This document shows, one piece after another, positions 31,105 to 40,716 of a DNA stretch of 64,000 nucleotides (its first letter is position 1; each line of letters opens with the position of its first letter). The position numbers and the translations under genes were made by a program. Source of the DNA: Flavipsychrobacter sp. (lineage in GTDB: Bacteria; Bacteroidota; Bacteroidia; Chitinophagales; Chitinophagaceae); assembly GCA_024508935.1 (NCBI GenBank), contig JANINW010000093.1, forward strand, positions 29,013 to 93,012, given 5' to 3'. A model generated the notes under the pieces. It did not search any database and had not been told where the DNA came from. It saw only the letters and a program-made list of their open reading frames with translations.

Positions 31105-32205
31105 ATGAGCAGCAGGTTGAAAGAAGTAGCCGGTGTTTTCCTGAAACTGGGCATAATAGGTTTTGGCGGGCCGGCAGTACATATTGCTATGATGGAAGAA
31201 GAGGTAGTGCGAAAGCGGCAATGGATGAGCCGCGAACACTTCCTGGACCTGGTAGGAGCTACTAATTTAATACCCGGACCCAATTCTACCGAAATGACGA
31301 TGCACTGCGGGCATGAGCGGGCAGGGTGGAAAGGCTTGGTGATAGCAGGCGCATGTTTTATTCTTCCCGCAGTAATAATAACCGGGTTATTTGCATGGGC
31401 GTATGCCCGTTATGGCAGTTTGCCGGGAGTAGCCCCGTTTATATATGGTATTAAGCCGGCTATTATTGCGGTTGTAGCTTCAGTAATGATAACGCTTGGG
31501 CGCAAAGCCTGGAAGAGTGCCGCCCTTGGACTGCTGGGTATTGGTTGTATTATAGCCAGTTTTGCAGGCATAAATGAGATAGCTGTGTTGTTTGGTGCCG
31601 GATTTTTGTGGATGCTGCTTTACCTTTTGAAAAATAACCGTAATAAGAACCTGCAAGCGCTAAGCCCAATGCTGGCAGTACCGGTACCTGCTGCAAAACT
31701 GTTTTGGATATTCCTGAAAATAGGCGCTATTCTGTATGGCAGCGGCTATGTATTATTTGCTTTTTTAGACAGCGAATTGGTGAGCCGGGGTATACTCAGT
31801 CGTGGCCAGTTGACAGATGCTATAGCTGTAGGGCAGTTTACCCCCGGGCCGGTATTTTCGGCGGCTACTTTTATTGGTTACCAGGTAGGTGGCTTGCAGG
31901 GCGCTGTGGCCGCCACTGCAGGTATATTTTTGCCCTCATTCCTGTTTGTGGCTTTGCTGAACCCTCTCATACCCAGGCTGCGACGCTCGGCCGTAATGTC
32001 TGCGTTTTTAGATGCAGTAAACATGGCTTCTGTAGCTATTATGCTGGCAGTATGTGCCGGCATGGCCAAAGATGCTGTTACGGATTGGAAAACGCTGGTA
32101 ATAGGCTTGGCAGGTTTTGCAGTGGCTTATTTCTTTAAAAAGATAAATACCGCATTGATCGTAATTGGTGGCGCTTTACTGGGCTATGGGCTTAGCTTTA
32201 TATGA
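31105..32205 (+). CDS. chrA: Chromate transporter, CHR family (ChrA-like)
   Basis: A 366-residue transporter made of two homologous halves: FLKLGIIGFGGPAVHIAMMEEEVV and NLIPGPNSTEM in the first, FLKIGAILYGSGYVLFAFLDSELV and QFTPGPVFSAATFIGY in the second. About ten hydrophobic segments. CHR proteins expel chromate, driven by the membrane potential. Some members have other anion substrates. The last 30 bases overlap the 3' end of the convergent kinase gene. Confidence 0.9.
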   Translation: MSSRLKEVAGVFLKLGIIGFGGPAVHIAMMEEEVVRKRQWMSREHFLDLVGATNLIPGPNSTEMTMHCGHERAGWKGLVIAGACFILPAVIITGLFAWAYARYGSLPGVAPFIYGIKPAIIAVVASVMITLGRKAWKSAALGLLGIGCIIASFAGINEIAVLFGAGFLWMLLYLLKNNRNKNLQALSPMLAVPVPAAKLFWIFLKIGAILYGSGYVLFAFLDSELVSRGILSRGQLTDAIAVGQFTPGPVFSAATFIGYQVGGLQGAVAATAGIFLPSFLFVALLNPLIPRLRRSAVMSAFLDAVNMASVAIMLAVCAGMAKDAVTDWKTLVIGLAGFAVAYFFKKINTALIVIGGALLGYGLSFI

Positions 32206-33507
32206 TGCCGTATTGTGTACGGTCTTTAAGGAAAAGCGGAAAGTGCTGCCCTTGCCAGGTATGCTGTCTACCTGCATTTTGCCACCATGGTTCTCTATAA
32301 ACTCTTTACAGAAGATTAGGCCAAGGCCTGTACCTTTTTCATTCATAGTACCGGCTGTGGTATAGCGTTTGTCCAGGTTAAAAAGATTTTTGCGTATGTC
32401 TTCTTTCATTCCCGTTCCATTGTCACTTACGCTTATCTCGGTCATGCCGTTGGCGTGCGCAATAGCTACCTTTACACGTGCATTGCCATCGTTATAGCTA
32501 AACTTCAGTGCGTTCCCAACCAGGTTGCGGAGTATAAACAATACCTGGTCATGATCACCTATGACCTGGGTGCCGAATGGCACATGGTTTTCCAGGCTTA
32601 CATTCTTTTTTTGCGCAGCATCATGATAAAATTCTAAAACATGTGCTGCCATTTGGTGGATATCTAAAGGCACTTCATGTTTTACCATGCTGGATGACGA
32701 GGTAAAATAGTTTTGTGAAGACCAGGCCAGTAAGCTGTTTAATACTTCAGTAGATTTCTCCAGGCGCTCATTGAGTTCATGTATCACCAGCGTCTGTTCT
32801 TCTGGGGTGAGCTGGTCACTCTCCAGCAGGGTTAGGGAACCTTTAAGGCTATTGAGCGGGCTGCGAAGGTCATGGCCTATGATGGATAACATTTTGTCCC
32901 GCAGTTCGTTAGAGTTACGAAGCGTTTCTTTTCCCCGCAGGATGGTATTTTGGTATTCTCCCATATCGCGCAGCAAATTCCAATATAAGAAAGCGCATAG
33001 GAGGCAGGAATTGGTAACGGCAATAATATAAAGTACCTGGTGTAAGGCGGGTAGCGGGTAATATGGCGCGTGCGATTGCTGCCACAATTTAACGCCAAGG
33101 TATAATATGGTAATATTGCAGGCATGTATAATGCGGCCAAAGTTTTTCGGTACAAATAATACCATTGCTGCCAAAACCACGAAAAAGTAATTTTCTATAC
33201 CCAAAGATGGTCCAAAACCAATGGAGCATTCTGTAAGCCATGCAAGCAGGCCTATAATGATAAGTGATCGTGATAAGGTAAGATGATGGGTTATATTAAG
33301 CACAAGAGCGGCCAGTAATAAGGCTGATAATGAGAGCAGATGCACTGTGAATAACAAGGAATCGAGTGTAAGGCTTATCGCCAGGGTGCTGAATACAATA
33401 CCAACACCAAGGCCGGCATTCATAGCACGTAGCTGCACCATGCTCTTAAAACTCATATTGTCGGTGACACCGGCATTTAGGAGTTTCTTTAATAATCCTC
33501 TCATCAT
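32176..33507 (-). CDS. Membrane sensor histidine kinase (HisKA/HATPase)
   Basis: A 443-residue classical kinase. Five or six hydrophobic segments occupy about residues 25-190 without a periplasmic domain; an H-box SIIGHDLRSPLNSLKG has its His near 211. Then come N-box LVGNALKFSYNDG, G1 VSDNGTGM and G2 GTGLGLIFCKEF. No response regulator gene is adjacent, so its partner is elsewhere. ATG at 33507 is preferred to a longer frame whose first 36 residues are not hydrophobic. It overlaps chrA at the 3' end. Confidence 0.88.
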   Translation of the reverse strand: MMRGLLKKLLNAGVTDNMSFKSMVQLRAMNAGLGVGIVFSTLAISLTLDSLLFTVHLLSLSALLLAALVLNITHHLTLSRSLIIIGLLAWLTECSIGFGPSLGIENYFFVVLAAMVLFVPKNFGRIIHACNITILYLGVKLWQQSHAPYYPLPALHQVLYIIAVTNSCLLCAFLYWNLLRDMGEYQNTILRGKETLRNSNELRDKMLSIIGHDLRSPLNSLKGSLTLLESDQLTPEEQTLVIHELNERLEKSTEVLNSLLAWSSQNYFTSSSSMVKHEVPLDIHQMAAHVLEFYHDAAQKKNVSLENHVPFGTQVIGDHDQVLFILRNLVGNALKFSYNDGNARVKVAIAHANGMTEISVSDNGTGMKEDIRKNLFNLDKRYTTAGTMNEKGTGLGLIFCKEFIENHGGKMQVDSIPGKGSTFRFSLKTVHNTASYKAKPIAQ

Positions 33508-33644
33508 TATCTTACAAATATAAGGTTGAATGGCATTCGGAAGGGTGATACAAGGGCATTGCGGGGATTTATAAAAAAAACAGTACCGGGAAACCCTTGG
33601 ATAAATAGGTTGCAAAAGCTGTTTTAATGCCCTATTTTGTTCTT

Positions 33645-34304
33645 ATGAGGCAGCTACGACAAAATATATTGCTTTGCGGACTGTTACTAATAACCAATGT
33701 AACCACTGCACAGGTAGGCATAAAAATTTCCCAAATGCGGCCAAAGGGAGACATAGGGGAATATTTCAAAAAGAATGTGGCCTACGACATTTATTATTAC
33801 ATCAGTACTCTGAATGATCATTTACGGTCGAGGGTGGGTATTATGTACACCCAATCTACCAGCAGGTTGGATACCTTTAATATATATGCCGTAAAAGGTA
33901 ATGGCAGCAGTGCACTAATATTGCCGGGATATGAGGTATACCATAAGCTGCGTATGACTGCGCTATATATAGATGAAGACCTGCGCATTATCAGGCGTAG
34001 GGGTTTTACCGTGTTTGCCGGCCTGGGACTAATGGTAGGTAAAGCCCATATGGAATACGACCAGGGATATGAAAGTATGGGTACGACCAGCAATGCAAAA
34101 GCTGACAATACGCTTTTCGGTCTTCGGTTTAATGTTTCACTCAACTACAAGATCAATAATCATTTTGAAGTTTTTGCAGCAGCTACACATAATGCGCTGA
34201 CGGTAACAGACTGGAGTGCATCTTATGCAAATACCTGCTATGGGCTTGGGCTGAATTATACAATAAAAGACAAAACCGATAACAAAAACAAAACCGGAAA
34301 ATGA
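33645..34304 (+). CDS. Secreted outer-membrane barrel-like protein
   Basis: A 219-residue protein with signal peptide (to about residue 23, TTAQ). It is rich in alternating strands (SRVGIMYTQSTSRLDTFNIYAV, LFGLRFNVSLNYKIN, YGLGLNYTIKD) like small OmpW/PorT-type barrels. ATG at 33645, with TATTTTG 10 bases upstream as a variant -7 box. The stop overlaps the following lipoprotein start by four bases (ATGA), so they are coupled. Function unknown. Confidence 0.62.
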   Translation: MRQLRQNILLCGLLLITNVTTAQVGIKISQMRPKGDIGEYFKKNVAYDIYYYISTLNDHLRSRVGIMYTQSTSRLDTFNIYAVKGNGSSALILPGYEVYHKLRMTALYIDEDLRIIRRRGFTVFAGLGLMVGKAHMEYDQGYESMGTTSNAKADNTLFGLRFNVSLNYKINNHFEVFAAATHNALTVTDWSASYANTCYGLGLNYTIKDKTDNKNKTGK

Positions 34305-35056
34305 AGCAACTATACTATGCAGGGTTTGTAATGGTTGTGATGCTATTGGCAAATTGCACCAAAGTTGAAAAAGACGTTCATGATTATTTCCCGGTAGTGA
34401 AGACCGTAAGTGCACAGGTTGTGGCAGACGGGAGTGTAGAGATAACAGGGGAAATAGTGTCGAGCGGCAATACAGATGTTTATTATGTAGGTTTCTGTGC
34501 CGATACTGTACCAAACCCGCGAATGACGGCTAACCAGCGCCAGTCTGCCGGGCTGGATGGTAAACGTTTTACATATACTTATGAAGGTTTGGATGCCACA
34601 AAGAAATATTATTTCAGGGCATGGGCTACCAACAAGGAAGGCTATGCCATTGGGGGCGATGTGGAGGTGGATAGTGTTTTTCTGCCTTCAGATCCGGTAC
34701 CATGTAACTTGAATATTAATTCAATTTCTGTCAATGCAACAACAGAGGTGTACACAAATATCAGTTCCCTGGTACAGTCGGGTGGGGTATGGATAGCAAC
34801 AGCAACCAGTAATAACCATAAGTTGGAAGTACGTTTTGCTGCAAAGCCCTTAAGTGGTAAATACATCATTACGAAGGCCATTCCAGGTGATAGATATATG
34901 AATATATTCCTGGATAATGTGGCTGTGAATGGTGGCGCTGATGTATATGTGCGCCAGCTAACAGGCGGTAAATTAAAAATAAGCCTGTGCAGTGCATTTG
35001 TATCTTCAGGCGGTGCAACAAACGATGTGCTGAAGACTGCTTTTGTTACACAATAA
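34301..35056 (+). CDS. Lipoprotein with fibronectin-like domain
   Basis: A 251-residue lipoprotein (lipobox LLANC, Cys19). Residues ~35-125 look like a fibronectin III-type strand pattern (GSVEITGEIVSSGN, FTYTYEGLDATKKYYFRAWATNKEGYA), frequent in Bacteroidota surface lipoproteins. The remaining half is a second beta domain without recognised family. Translationally coupled to the preceding barrel-like protein, suggesting an envelope complex. Confidence 0.7.
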   Translation: MKQLYYAGFVMVVMLLANCTKVEKDVHDYFPVVKTVSAQVVADGSVEITGEIVSSGNTDVYYVGFCADTVPNPRMTANQRQSAGLDGKRFTYTYEGLDATKKYYFRAWATNKEGYAIGGDVEVDSVFLPSDPVPCNLNINSISVNATTEVYTNISSLVQSGGVWIATATSNNHKLEVRFAAKPLSGKYIITKAIPGDRYMNIFLDNVAVNGGADVYVRQLTGGKLKISLCSAFVSSGGATNDVLKTAFVTQ

Positions 35057-35138
35057 ATAGCATACTGCAATAAGTAAAGAAAACTACGGGTTTTCCACAG
35101 TTTTATCTGCTAATTTATGTTTATCGGTTTTGTCAAGG

Positions 35139-35146
35139 TACCTTTG
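35139..35146 (+). promoter_or_regulatory. -7 box TACCTTTG
   Basis: Exact TAnnTTTG match, 108 bases before the small ORF at 35255; it would give a long leader. Confidence 0.35.
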
Positions 35147-35254
35147 TACCAACCACCTGACGTATTTATTGTTTGAAGGGCATCTTACACTTACATAACC
35201 TGCCTGTGTTTAAATACTGTTGATTTCTTTTAACTGTAAGTAAAACCACAGGCG

Positions 35255-35455
35255 ATGTTTATTTTCGTTGGATATATTACTCATGGCGACAAGCGCTATG
35301 AGGTAAAGATTGAGCCTAAGTGTCCTGACACGGGGGCATATGGCCTTATGATAAATGATCAGCCTTCGCGCATGGAAATGAAGAATGGAAGCTGGCAGGT
35401 AGATGGAGTTGAGGATGACCTGTGCCGGCGTATTGCCGCATACCTTCCTGATTGA
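35255..35455 (+). CDS. Hypothetical protein, 66 aa
   Basis: A small acidic soluble protein starting MFIFVGYITHGDKRYEVKIEP, with a strand-loop-strand pattern and C-terminal helix (EDDLCRRIAAYLPD). No signal peptide or family. It ends 5 bases before the 3' end of the DUF1801 gene on the other strand. Confidence 0.5.
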   Translation: MFIFVGYITHGDKRYEVKIEPKCPDTGAYGLMINDQPSRMEMKNGSWQVDGVEDDLCRRIAAYLPD

Positions 35456-35460
35456 TAAGG

Positions 35461-35874
35461 CTATTCCACCATACTTATCCAGCGCTGTACATGGTCTGCA
35501 AGTCCTTTTCTTTTATTCTCCAGGTCCTGCATATCATCTATGTTTATAATGCCGCGGCCGTCTTTATAAGTAGTATGAAATAATTTTTCCGGGTCGGGTA
35601 CTTTGGCACCAGTAGGAAATACGAGCAGGATATTCCCGCGGTGCAGGTTTATTACCACTATATCACGTTTATATTCTTTGGGGTCAAAAGGTTTCATTGG
35701 CCCGGTGTAATAAAACGAAGGTGAATTCCATTTTATTTGTTCTGCTATTTCTTTGTGGGCACTCAATATTATTTGTCTTGCAGCCTCAATAATAGCAGCT
35801 GCCGGAGCCGGCAGTGTATTTATATGTTCGGTTACCTGCTGGGTATCAGGTATAAGTTTCCTCATCTTTGCCAT
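35461..35874 (-). CDS. DUF1801 domain protein
   Basis: A 137-residue protein matching DUF1801 (YdhG/YjbR-like fold): IIEAARQIILSAHKEIAEQIKWNSPSFYY, then VVINLHRGNILLVFPTGAK and GRGIINIDDMQDLENKRKGLADHVQRWI. Cytoplasmic, function not known. The 186 bases to the next plus-strand gene contain only a -7 box (36024). Confidence 0.85.
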   Translation of the reverse strand: MAKMRKLIPDTQQVTEHINTLPAPAAAIIEAARQIILSAHKEIAEQIKWNSPSFYYTGPMKPFDPKEYKRDIVVINLHRGNILLVFPTGAKVPDPEKLFHTTYKDGRGIINIDDMQDLENKRKGLADHVQRWISMVE

Positions 35875-36023
35875 ACATCAAGATAAATAAATACTATGGG
35901 TTTTTGAGAAAAAAGTTTAGTGTATAGATTCTAATAATAGTGGCTAGCCCAGTTATGATGCGCGGCTGATGCAAATCATGTTTACTATTGATGGACGTTC
36001 TTTTTAAGGGGTGTTAGGGTGTT

Positions 36024-36031
36024 TAAGTTTG
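36024..36031 (+). promoter_or_regulatory. -7 box TAAGTTTG
   Basis: Exact TAnnTTTG match, 29 bases before the DUF6064 start. Confidence 0.45.
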
Positions 36032-36060
36032 CAATGTTATAATTTCTAAACACCGGGCTC

Positions 36061-36717
36061 ATGAATATGCCATTTACAGCCGATGAATTTATGGAGGTTT
36101 TTAAAACCTATAATATATCTGTATGGCCGTTCCAGTTATTCATGAATGTATTGGCAATTGCAGCTGTTTTCTTTGCTTACAGGCAGTCCGCACATTCCAA
36201 TAAAATAGTAATCGGTATACTGGCCTTTTTTTGGGTATGGATGGGGCTGGTATATCACATAGGTTTTTTGTCAGCAATTAATAAAGCAGCATTTGGGTTT
36301 GGTGCAGCCTTCGTATTGCAAGGTATATTACTTGTGTACTATGGATTTTCAGGAAACGGCATCCAGTTTCGATTACGAAGTGATATATACGGAGTAACAG
36401 GTGGGTTGTTGATGTTATATGCGGTTGTTATTTACCCGATGCTGGGCTTTTTGCTAGGCCATGTATATCCTGCAACACCTACTTTCGGTTTACCATGTCC
36501 TACAACCATATTTACATTAGGTATGTTGCTATGGGCAGATAGAAAATTACCCTTCGGTGTTTTTATAGTGCCACTGCTTTGGAGTATTATCGGATTTTCC
36601 GCAGCACTGCAAATGGGCATACGAGAAGATATAGGATTATTAGTAGCCGGCCTGGCCTATTTAGTGCTATGGCTGACACGTGAGAAGACAAATAACCTGC
36701 GTCCTGCCGCTAACTGA
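36061..36717 (+). CDS. DUF6064-type integral membrane protein
   Basis: A 218-residue protein with about seven hydrophobic helices. The N-terminus (MPFTADEFMEVFKTYNISVWPFQLFMNVLA) and the PTFGLPCPTTIFTLGMLLWADRKLPFGVFIVPLLWSIIG block are characteristic of DUF6064. Unknown function; inner membrane. The stand-alone context and the Hsp20 gene 50 bases downstream on the same strand leave co-transcription possible. Confidence 0.75.
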   Translation: MNMPFTADEFMEVFKTYNISVWPFQLFMNVLAIAAVFFAYRQSAHSNKIVIGILAFFWVWMGLVYHIGFLSAINKAAFGFGAAFVLQGILLVYYGFSGNGIQFRLRSDIYGVTGGLLMLYAVVIYPMLGFLLGHVYPATPTFGLPCPTTIFTLGMLLWADRKLPFGVFIVPLLWSIIGFSAALQMGIREDIGLLVAGLAYLVLWLTREKTNNLRPAAN

Positions 36718-36766
36718 TTTATGATGCGTATTCTAACTATTAATAACCATTTTAAAAGTTAACACT

Positions 36767-37198
36767 ATGAGTTTAATTAAAAGAAATTCAGGTCTGTACG
36801 ATCCATGGAAAGACTTTTTCGATACTGAAAGTTTCTTCCCTTCATTAAGGAATAGCGCGCGCAGCAATATGCCGGCCGTAAATGTGTCTGAAGACGACAA
36901 AAACTATTATGTAGATGTGATCAGCCCGGGATTTAAGAAAGATGATTTTTATGTGAACGTGGATGATGATATGCTTACTATCAGTGCCGAATCAAGCAGC
37001 GAAAGCAGTGAAGAGGATAAAGACAAACAATACAGCCGCAGGGAGTATAGCTATAATTCATTCACGCGTAGTTTTCAGCTGCCCGATAATGCCAAGGATG
37101 ATGCAATAACCGCAGCGTATACCGATGGTGTTTTAAAACTAAACATTCCTAAAACAACCCAACAAACCAAAGCAACCAAGGAAATCAAAGTAGATTGA
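36767..37198 (+). CDS. Small heat-shock protein Hsp20
   Basis: A 143-residue alpha-crystallin-domain chaperone: MPAVNVSEDDKNYYVDVISPGFKKDDFYVNVDDDMLTISAE, then the C-terminal A-x-x-x-DGVLKLNIPK signature. These ATP-independent holdases bind unfolding proteins in the cytoplasm. Normal family length. It ends at a strong bidirectional terminator. Confidence 0.93.
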   Translation: MSLIKRNSGLYDPWKDFFDTESFFPSLRNSARSNMPAVNVSEDDKNYYVDVISPGFKKDDFYVNVDDDMLTISAESSSESSEEDKDKQYSRREYSYNSFTRSFQLPDNAKDDAITAAYTDGVLKLNIPKTTQQTKATKEIKVD

Positions 37199-37230
37199 CA
37201 TATGTAAATGACGCAAATTTCAGACAAGCA

Positions 37231-37258
37231 AAAAAAAGCCGGGTTGCCGGCTTTTTTT
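37231..37258. terminator. Bidirectional terminator
   Basis: AAAAAAAGCCGG (37231-37242) and CCGGCTTTTTTT (37247-37258) around a GTTG loop; U-run in both directions for Hsp20 (plus) and the minus-strand gene ending at 37257. Confidence 0.92.
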
Positions 37259-37721
37259 ATTCCTGTTCATTGAAATCCAGTTCGTTGGCATAATCGCTAC
37301 CATTGTTTTTAATACTACCTTGCCGATAGGCGTTGCCTGCTAAATGCATAGAACCCTGCCCATAATTGGACCCCGCCTGGGTAGTACTACCTGTCCTGTT
37401 GTCTTCGCCGCGAGCTATTGGGCTATCGGTAGCAGTATATGAATCTACGGCTGATTTATAACTAACGTCTTCTCCCGGTAATCCTGTATTTTCCCCGTAT
37501 CTGGCTATTATTCTTTTCCCTTGTACAGGATACCCGAATAAAGGCGCAAGCAGGCAGAAATTGAATAGTGCTGCCGCAAGAACAATGGTGCCAATGGCAG
37601 CTATTGCGAGATTTGCCGGGTAAGAGGGATATGAATAACCCCAGGCCAGCAGAGCAAACCCCAGGCAGCCACGTACAATTTGCCCGGTTGTGCTTACCAT
37701 AAACCTGATGATATCTTTCAT
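37257..37721 (-). CDS. DUF2892/YgaP-type membrane protein with long polar tail
   Basis: A 154-residue protein. The first ~70 residues contain two helices in the YgaP-like pattern (RGCLGFALLAWGY, LAIAAIGTIVLAAALFNFCLLAPLFGY). The last ~80 residues form a polar, probably disordered tail rich in Gly, Ser, Asn and Tyr (QAGSNYGQGSMH). The membrane hairpin domain is common; the tail is unusual for the family. Ends inside the terminator hairpin. Confidence 0.72.
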   Translation of the reverse strand: MKDIIRFMVSTTGQIVRGCLGFALLAWGYSYPSYPANLAIAAIGTIVLAAALFNFCLLAPLFGYPVQGKRIIARYGENTGLPGEDVSYKSAVDSYTATDSPIARGEDNRTGSTTQAGSNYGQGSMHLAGNAYRQGSIKNNGSDYANELDFNEQE

Positions 37722-37837
37722 GGCCTTATTTTTTCTAAAAACGGAAAATAATATGCCATCAATGCATAATTAATTAAATAACAGCGCTTGTTGTGCCGAA
37801 GGATTTATATTAGTTTCAATGTTCTAATACCCTTATA

Positions 37838-38008
37838 ATGAACAAAAATGTAAATACGCTTCTAAATATTGTTATAGGAATAGCATCACTGGCAGTTATC
37901 TACCTGCTTATTTTTGAAAGTGCAAAAACCAAAGCCTTTGGCTGGAGCATAGCACTGTTTTTCCTTGCTTTGGCTATAAGAACAATGTACAATCGCAGGA
38001 AAGGTTAA
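37838..38008 (+). CDS. Small two-helix membrane protein, 56 aa
   Basis: A 56-codon ORF with two hydrophobic helices (about 8-25 and 34-47) separated by ESAKTKAFGW, and a basic end RTMYNRRKG. ATG at 37838 follows TTATA-type AT-rich DNA. The ORF ends 3 bases before the convergent reductase gene. Composition fits a genuine inner-membrane microprotein. Confidence 0.5.
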   Translation: MNKNVNTLLNIVIGIASLAVIYLLIFESAKTKAFGWSIALFFLALAIRTMYNRRKG

Positions 38009-38011
38009 TAC

Positions 38012-39055
38012 TTATAACCATAATTCAGCATCCCCGTATACCGGATGCCCTACGCAGGTGAGCACCAAACCTTTTTGCAGGTCATTGTCGGTTAATACTT
38101 CATTATAGGCATGCCATATTTTGCCTTTGGTACAGGTAGCTACACAACTGCCGCAACTTCCTGTTTCGCAGCTATATGGCAGGACAATCCCTTCCTTTTT
38201 GGCAGATTTTAAGATCGAATTGGGATAGTGTACCGGCAATGTAAACACTGTTTCGCCCTTGTGTATGATTACGGTATGTGTTTCTTTATCAGGCGGTGTG
38301 GGCAGCAGCCGGGGCAATGTGTCAATAACAAAGTTTTCCTTTTTAATGTTATCCGCTTCAACACCTGTCTCCTTGAGCGTATAGGTGCAAAGCCGCATAT
38401 AGTTTTCCGGTCCGCATATGTAGAATAGGGTGTGGTTATTATCAGTGTTATATTGCCACAGATATTGAAATATAAGTTCTCTGTGCAGCCTGGCTTTGAC
38501 TAATGAATGGGTGTCGCTGAAGAGTAATTCTATGTAGAATTGTGATGGGGATTTTTGCTGAATATCCTGTAATTCCCGCAGGAATATGCCCGTATCTTTG
38601 GACGAATTACTATATACCAGCACCACTTTCATAGCAGGATGTCTATGCAATGCTGTTTTTATCAGTGAATATACCGGTGTTATTCCGCTGCCTGCGGCAA
38701 AGAAGAATACGCAATTATAACGCGCTATGTTTTCCGGCAAAACAAAAAAGCCGCCAGCGCCGGTGCTTAAAATTTCATCGCCCGGTAGTGCATCGTCTAC
38801 CAGGTAGCGACTGAAAAGGCCATTAGGTACTCTCTTTACACCAATTGATAAGGGTTCTTTTAATTCGGGTGATGATGTGATGGAATAAGACCGCCTGTAT
38901 TCTTTATTGTGATGAAATCTTACCAATGTCAGGTATTGCCCGGCCCTGTAATTTATACCATGCCCGTCTTCAAAAACAATAGTTTTAAAACCAGGAACCT
39001 CTTCTCTTATTGTTTTGATGCGTAAGTTTAGATAAATGCCATTTGCCGCGTCCAT
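38012..39055 (-). CDS. Ferredoxin-NADP reductase-like protein with C-terminal 2Fe-2S domain (PaaE/Hmp-type)
   Basis: A 347-residue electron-transfer protein. FAD-binding barrel (about 5-105; RAGQYLTL, RRSYSITSSP), NAD-binding domain (about 110-235; FAAGSGITPVYSLI) and a plant-type ferredoxin domain (about 260-347) with C-x4-C-x2-C in SCETGSCGSC and a fourth Cys in LTCVGHP. This order is that of phenylacetyl-CoA epoxidase reductase and related oxygenase reductases. It passes electrons from NAD(P)H to an oxygenase or desaturase; no oxygenase gene lies next to it. Confidence 0.9.
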   Translation of the reverse strand: MDAANGIYLNLRIKTIREEVPGFKTIVFEDGHGINYRAGQYLTLVRFHHNKEYRRSYSITSSPELKEPLSIGVKRVPNGLFSRYLVDDALPGDEILSTGAGGFFVLPENIARYNCVFFFAAGSGITPVYSLIKTALHRHPAMKVVLVYSNSSKDTGIFLRELQDIQQKSPSQFYIELLFSDTHSLVKARLHRELIFQYLWQYNTDNNHTLFYICGPENYMRLCTYTLKETGVEADNIKKENFVIDTLPRLLPTPPDKETHTVIIHKGETVFTLPVHYPNSILKSAKKEGIVLPYSCETGSCGSCVATCTKGKIWHAYNEVLTDNDLQKGLVLTCVGHPVYGDAELWL

Positions 39056-39085
39056 GAATCAGGTTTTAAGAACAACTGTGCAATC

Positions 39086-39122
39086 AAAAATATAACAAAA
39101 ATCCCCTGCACATGCAGGGGAA
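39086..39122 (-). terminator. Terminator of the T9SS propeller-like gene (minus strand)
   Basis: CCCCTGCA (39103-39110) and TGCAGGGG (39113-39120) form a stem; reading the minus strand it is followed by ATTTTTGTTATATTTTTG. It ends the gene 39149-40618. Confidence 0.7.
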
Positions 39123-39148
39123 CTGAACTAAGAATATTCATTGGTAGT

Positions 39149-40618
39149 TTATTGTACAATAAATGACCGTGATACTTCTTGGCCTTCAAATTGCAGTTTT
39201 AATATATAGTTACCTGCGGGCAGTTGGTTTGCTGGCAAATTATATTGATAACTCCCTGCTACTATGCCTTCCCATTGGAGCATAAGCATACCTTGCTGGT
39301 TATAGATACCTGCTGCCAGTGACACAGGTTCGTCGAATGCGGCTGATATGGTGATGTTATTAGTTTGGCGCGCAGGATTTGGGTAGATATTTAAGCCTAT
39401 ATTATTTTTCACAGTATTTACCTGCAGCATGTAATCATTAAAACGGTATAGCGTGCCCACGTCACTGCTATTGAATGCATACATGAGAAGGTCGCCGTTG
39501 TATTCTATAAAATTGCGTGCCGTGTATACCGGATCCCACTGATAGCTGGCAGAGCGGGCTTTTGATGTCTTATCGCAATAGCTGAGTAATGAATTGTGCT
39601 TATCAGGGCGGCCATTAAAGTATATATGCTGCTTGTAAAGGATGAAATCTGCCGTACCTGTAGCTATACGGTTGACTGTATCAGTAATACTAACCGTTTT
39701 GGTGATAGTATCATAACGGGTAATTACAAATAGTTCTGCACCATCCCATGTTTTCGATTGCATATAAATATAATTGTCAATCGCCGCCATCGGGTGTTTA
39801 CCATTAGGTACAGTATAAGTAGTTCCAGGTTTGGCATCCGTAAGTTGCACAGGAGGGTTTATTCCATCATACACAAAAAGGTCGTTCTTCTCTTTGCCGA
39901 ATTTTGATTGCCCGGCCATGAAATAAAGTTTATTATTCAGGATGGTAAAACCGGCTGTGCGTGCGGCGTTCCTTGTTGTATCGTTCTGCAGGTTCGTAAG
40001 TTGCGTGATGTTTTTAGTTGCCGGGTCGTATTCATAAATTTCATAGCCTTTCATAAGGTCATAAGCTACGAAGCATATTTTATTATTGTAGGCAATGAGC
40101 TGGCCTATGTCTGACGGAGCAATGCAGTCGGGGAAGTTGGTAACAGCAACTGTGGTATCAAGTACAGGATCATACTCTATTATTTGCCAGCTATACCCCG
40201 GTTTTATCACATTATTTGTATAGTAAAGCTTGTGGTTAATTGCTGTATAGTCACCGGGTAGGGCATTGGGAGACCATGGATAGCTGCTCTTTATATAGCT
40301 TACTTGTCCGCTGCTGCCATACCTGGCCACTTTGTAAGCCGTATCGTAGAGGGAAAAATAAATAGCTGTATCCAATACGCAAAGTTCGGACCGTATATAG
40401 CTTTTAAAGCCTGGTACAGAATCAATAGTCGTTCCGTCTGTAAACCATAGCCCGTTGTTTATGCTAGTATGCGGGCCCCCGGCAAAATAAATTTTGTTTT
40501 GGAAGGGTACCGGGGAAGAAAAAGTTACAGGTTTTCCCTGGTAATATAATTTCGTAAATCCTTGTGCACCTGCCGCGGTATATGCCAGGGAGAGGATGGC
40601 GAATAGAAAGTATTTCAT
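39149..40618 (-). CDS. Secreted beta-propeller-like protein with T9SS sorting domain
   Basis: A 489-residue exported protein (signal to about residue 18, AAGAQ). Residues ~20-400 contain repeated short motifs of the kind NKIYFAGG, HKLYYTNN, NKLYFMAG, QHIYFNGR, spaced ~50-60 residues, as in ELWxxDGT/Kelch-like propellers. The end (IYPNPARQTNN, GNYILKLQFEGQEV) is a Por sorting domain. Surface or extracellular, ligand unknown. Single-gene transcript ended by the hairpin downstream. Confidence 0.78.
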   Translation of the reverse strand: MKYFLFAILSLAYTAAGAQGFTKLYYQGKPVTFSSPVPFQNKIYFAGGPHTSINNGLWFTDGTTIDSVPGFKSYIRSELCVLDTAIYFSLYDTAYKVARYGSSGQVSYIKSSYPWSPNALPGDYTAINHKLYYTNNVIKPGYSWQIIEYDPVLDTTVAVTNFPDCIAPSDIGQLIAYNNKICFVAYDLMKGYEIYEYDPATKNITQLTNLQNDTTRNAARTAGFTILNNKLYFMAGQSKFGKEKNDLFVYDGINPPVQLTDAKPGTTYTVPNGKHPMAAIDNYIYMQSKTWDGAELFVITRYDTITKTVSITDTVNRIATGTADFILYKQHIYFNGRPDKHNSLLSYCDKTSKARSASYQWDPVYTARNFIEYNGDLLMYAFNSSDVGTLYRFNDYMLQVNTVKNNIGLNIYPNPARQTNNITISAAFDEPVSLAAGIYNQQGMLMLQWEGIVAGSYQYNLPANQLPAGNYILKLQFEGQEVSRSFIVQ

Positions 40619-40716
40619 AGAGTTCGCGGTTATACATTAAAATTAAAAGCCTTTTTTGAAAATGTATACACATTCTATATTTCAAACATTATTCTGACAA
40701 AAGCCTTTTAAGGCTG